Of a stretch of 64,000 bases of DNA, positions 63,176-64,000 are shown piece after piece. Each line of letters starts with the position of its first letter. Positions within the stretch are counted from its first letter, which is position 1. Below the pieces are notes generated by a model. The model did no database searches. It was not told the origin of the DNA and saw only the letters and a list, made by a program, of their open reading frames with translations. The position numbers were made by a program, and so were the translations under genes. The stretch lies in NCBI RefSeq assembly GCF_001718695.1, contig NZ_CP013420.1, positions 2,914,001 through 2,978,000 of the forward strand. Reading direction: 5' to 3'. Origin of the DNA: Burkholderia ubonensis (GTDB lineage Bacteria; Pseudomonadota; Gammaproteobacteria; Burkholderiales; Burkholderiaceae).

Positions 63176-64000
63176 ATGAGCAAACAACTGCAAGATGCAT
63201 ACATCGTCGCCGCGAGCCGCACCCCGATCGGCAAGGCCCCGCGCGGTGTCTTCAAGAACACGCGCCCCGACGAGCTGCTGGTTCATGCGATCAAGACGGC
63301 GGTTGCGCAGGTGCCCGGCTTCGACACGAAGCTGATCGAGGACGCGATCATCGGCTGCGCGATTCCGGAAGCCGAGCAGGGCCTGAACGTCGCGCGGATG
63401 GGCGCGCTGCTCGCGGGCCTGCCGCAGACGGTCGGCGGCGTGACGGTCAACCGCTTCTGCGCATCGGGCATCACCGCGCTGGCGATGGCGGCGGACCGCA
63501 TCCGCGTCGGCGAATCGGACGCGCTGCTCGCGGGCGGCTGCGAATCGATGAGCATGGTGCCGATGATGGGCAACAAGCCTTCGATGTCGCCGCACATCTT
63601 CGATCGCAGCGAGGACTTCGGCATCGCGTACGGGATGGGCCTGACCGCCGAGCGCGTCGCCGAGCAGTGGAAGGTGAGCCGCGAGGACCAGGACGCGTTC
63701 TCGGTCGAATCGCACCGCAAGGCGCTCGCCGCGCAGCAGGCCGGCGAGTTCGGCGACGAGATCGCACCGTACACGATCACCGAACGCTTCCCGAACCTCG
63801 CGACCGGCGAAATCGACGTGAAGACGCGCGAGATCAAGCTCGACGAGGGCCCGCGCGCGGACACGTCGCTCGAAGGCCTCGCGAAGCTGCGCACGGTGTT
63901 CGCGAACAAAGGGTCGGTCACGGCCGGCAACAGCTCGCAGACGTCGGACGGCGCGGGCGCGCTGCTCGTCGTGTCGGAGAAGGTGCTCAAGCAGTTCAAC
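63176..64000 (+). CDS. Acetyl-CoA C-acyltransferase (FadA-type thiolase), 3' end cut by window
   Basis: The first 275 residues of a degradative thiolase are visible, and the frame is open to the window end. The nucleophile Cys95 lies in NRFCASGITA; the His and second Cys of the active site would be beyond the edge. The start at 63176 follows AAGGAG by six bases. As the third gene after acyl-CoA dehydrogenase and the FadN-type enzyme, it should carry out the last step of fatty acid beta-oxidation. It is distinct from the biosynthetic phaA thiolase at 6042. Confidence 0.92.
   Translation, partial: MSKQLQDAYIVAASRTPIGKAPRGVFKNTRPDELLVHAIKTAVAQVPGFDTKLIEDAIIGCAIPEAEQGLNVARMGALLAGLPQTVGGVTVNRFCASGITALAMAADRIRVGESDALLAGGCESMSMVPMMGNKPSMSPHIFDRSEDFGIAYGMGLTAERVAEQWKVSREDQDAFSVESHRKALAAQQAGEFGDEIAPYTITERFPNLATGEIDVKTREIKLDEGPRADTSLEGLAKLRTVFANKGSVTAGNSSQTSDGAGALLVVSEKVLKQFN

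Overview
The base composition (about two thirds G+C outside the left end), the strong preference for G/C-ending codons and the gene set point to Burkholderia sensu stricto, most likely a Burkholderia cepacia complex chromosome 1 segment. The gene set includes a PHA phasin/thiolase/reductase group, UbiE-UbiJ-UbiB, a DUF3683 FAD/Fe-S oxidoreductase, a lutACB-lldP lactate module and D-amino-acid catabolism. This assignment comes from gene content and was not checked by alignment.

Layout. Positions 1-3258 hold two coupled genes of the GmrSD/DUF262-DUF1524 type (a probable anti-phage endonuclease pair). They have visibly lower G+C and rarer codons, and the first is cut by the window edge. A 0.68-kb gene-free stretch follows, then an orphan ParA ATPase, a phasin, phaA and phaB (3937-8194); no PHA synthase is present. 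Positions 8348-8893 carry two small envelope-type proteins.

Positions 8916-21601 form an aryl-polyene-like lipid biosynthesis island. A minus-strand operon encodes a COG4648 membrane protein, an acyl-AMP ligase fused to a FabZ-like dehydratase, an LpxL-like acyltransferase, a LolA-like carrier, an MMPL exporter, a polysaccharide deacetylase, a ketosynthase, a chain-length-factor-like protein and a hotdog dehydratase. Divergent to it lie an acyl carrier protein, a FabG-type reductase broken by a 4-bp duplication, and a family 2 glycosyltransferase. Six of the minus-strand junctions are 4-nt ATGA overlaps. The set covers starter activation, chain building, acyl transfer, glycosyl transfer and export. 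The ammonia-lyase, second ACP and thioesterase of canonical aryl polyene clusters are absent from the window.

Positions 21739-31791 hold an M48 lipoprotein protease, the lldP-lutB-lutC-lutA lactate operon with its divergent GntR regulator and two operator-like sites, a lipoprotein phospholipase D, a frameshifted class II aldolase and a CHRD protein. Positions 32062-40223 hold an EcsC protein, an MFS exporter with its MarR regulator, a DJ-1/PfpI protein, and a D-amino-acid module (PLP deaminase, RpiR regulator, N-acyl-D-amino-acid deacylase, RidA). Positions 40318-57967 are mostly housekeeping: queF, ilvA, a giant D-lactate-dehydrogenase-like oxidoreductase, a HIT protein, ubiE, a Tim44-like protein, ubiJ, ubiB, a methyltransferase, an FmdB zinc ribbon, DUF502, aspS, nudB and clsB. 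The right end (58156-64000) is a TetR-controlled beta-oxidation operon (acyl-CoA dehydrogenase, FadN-type bifunctional enzyme, thiolase) that runs off the window.

No rRNA, tRNA, CRISPR array or intact insertion sequence was recognised. Two genes carry frameshifts (positions about 20167 and 30797), which may be real mutations or assembly errors.
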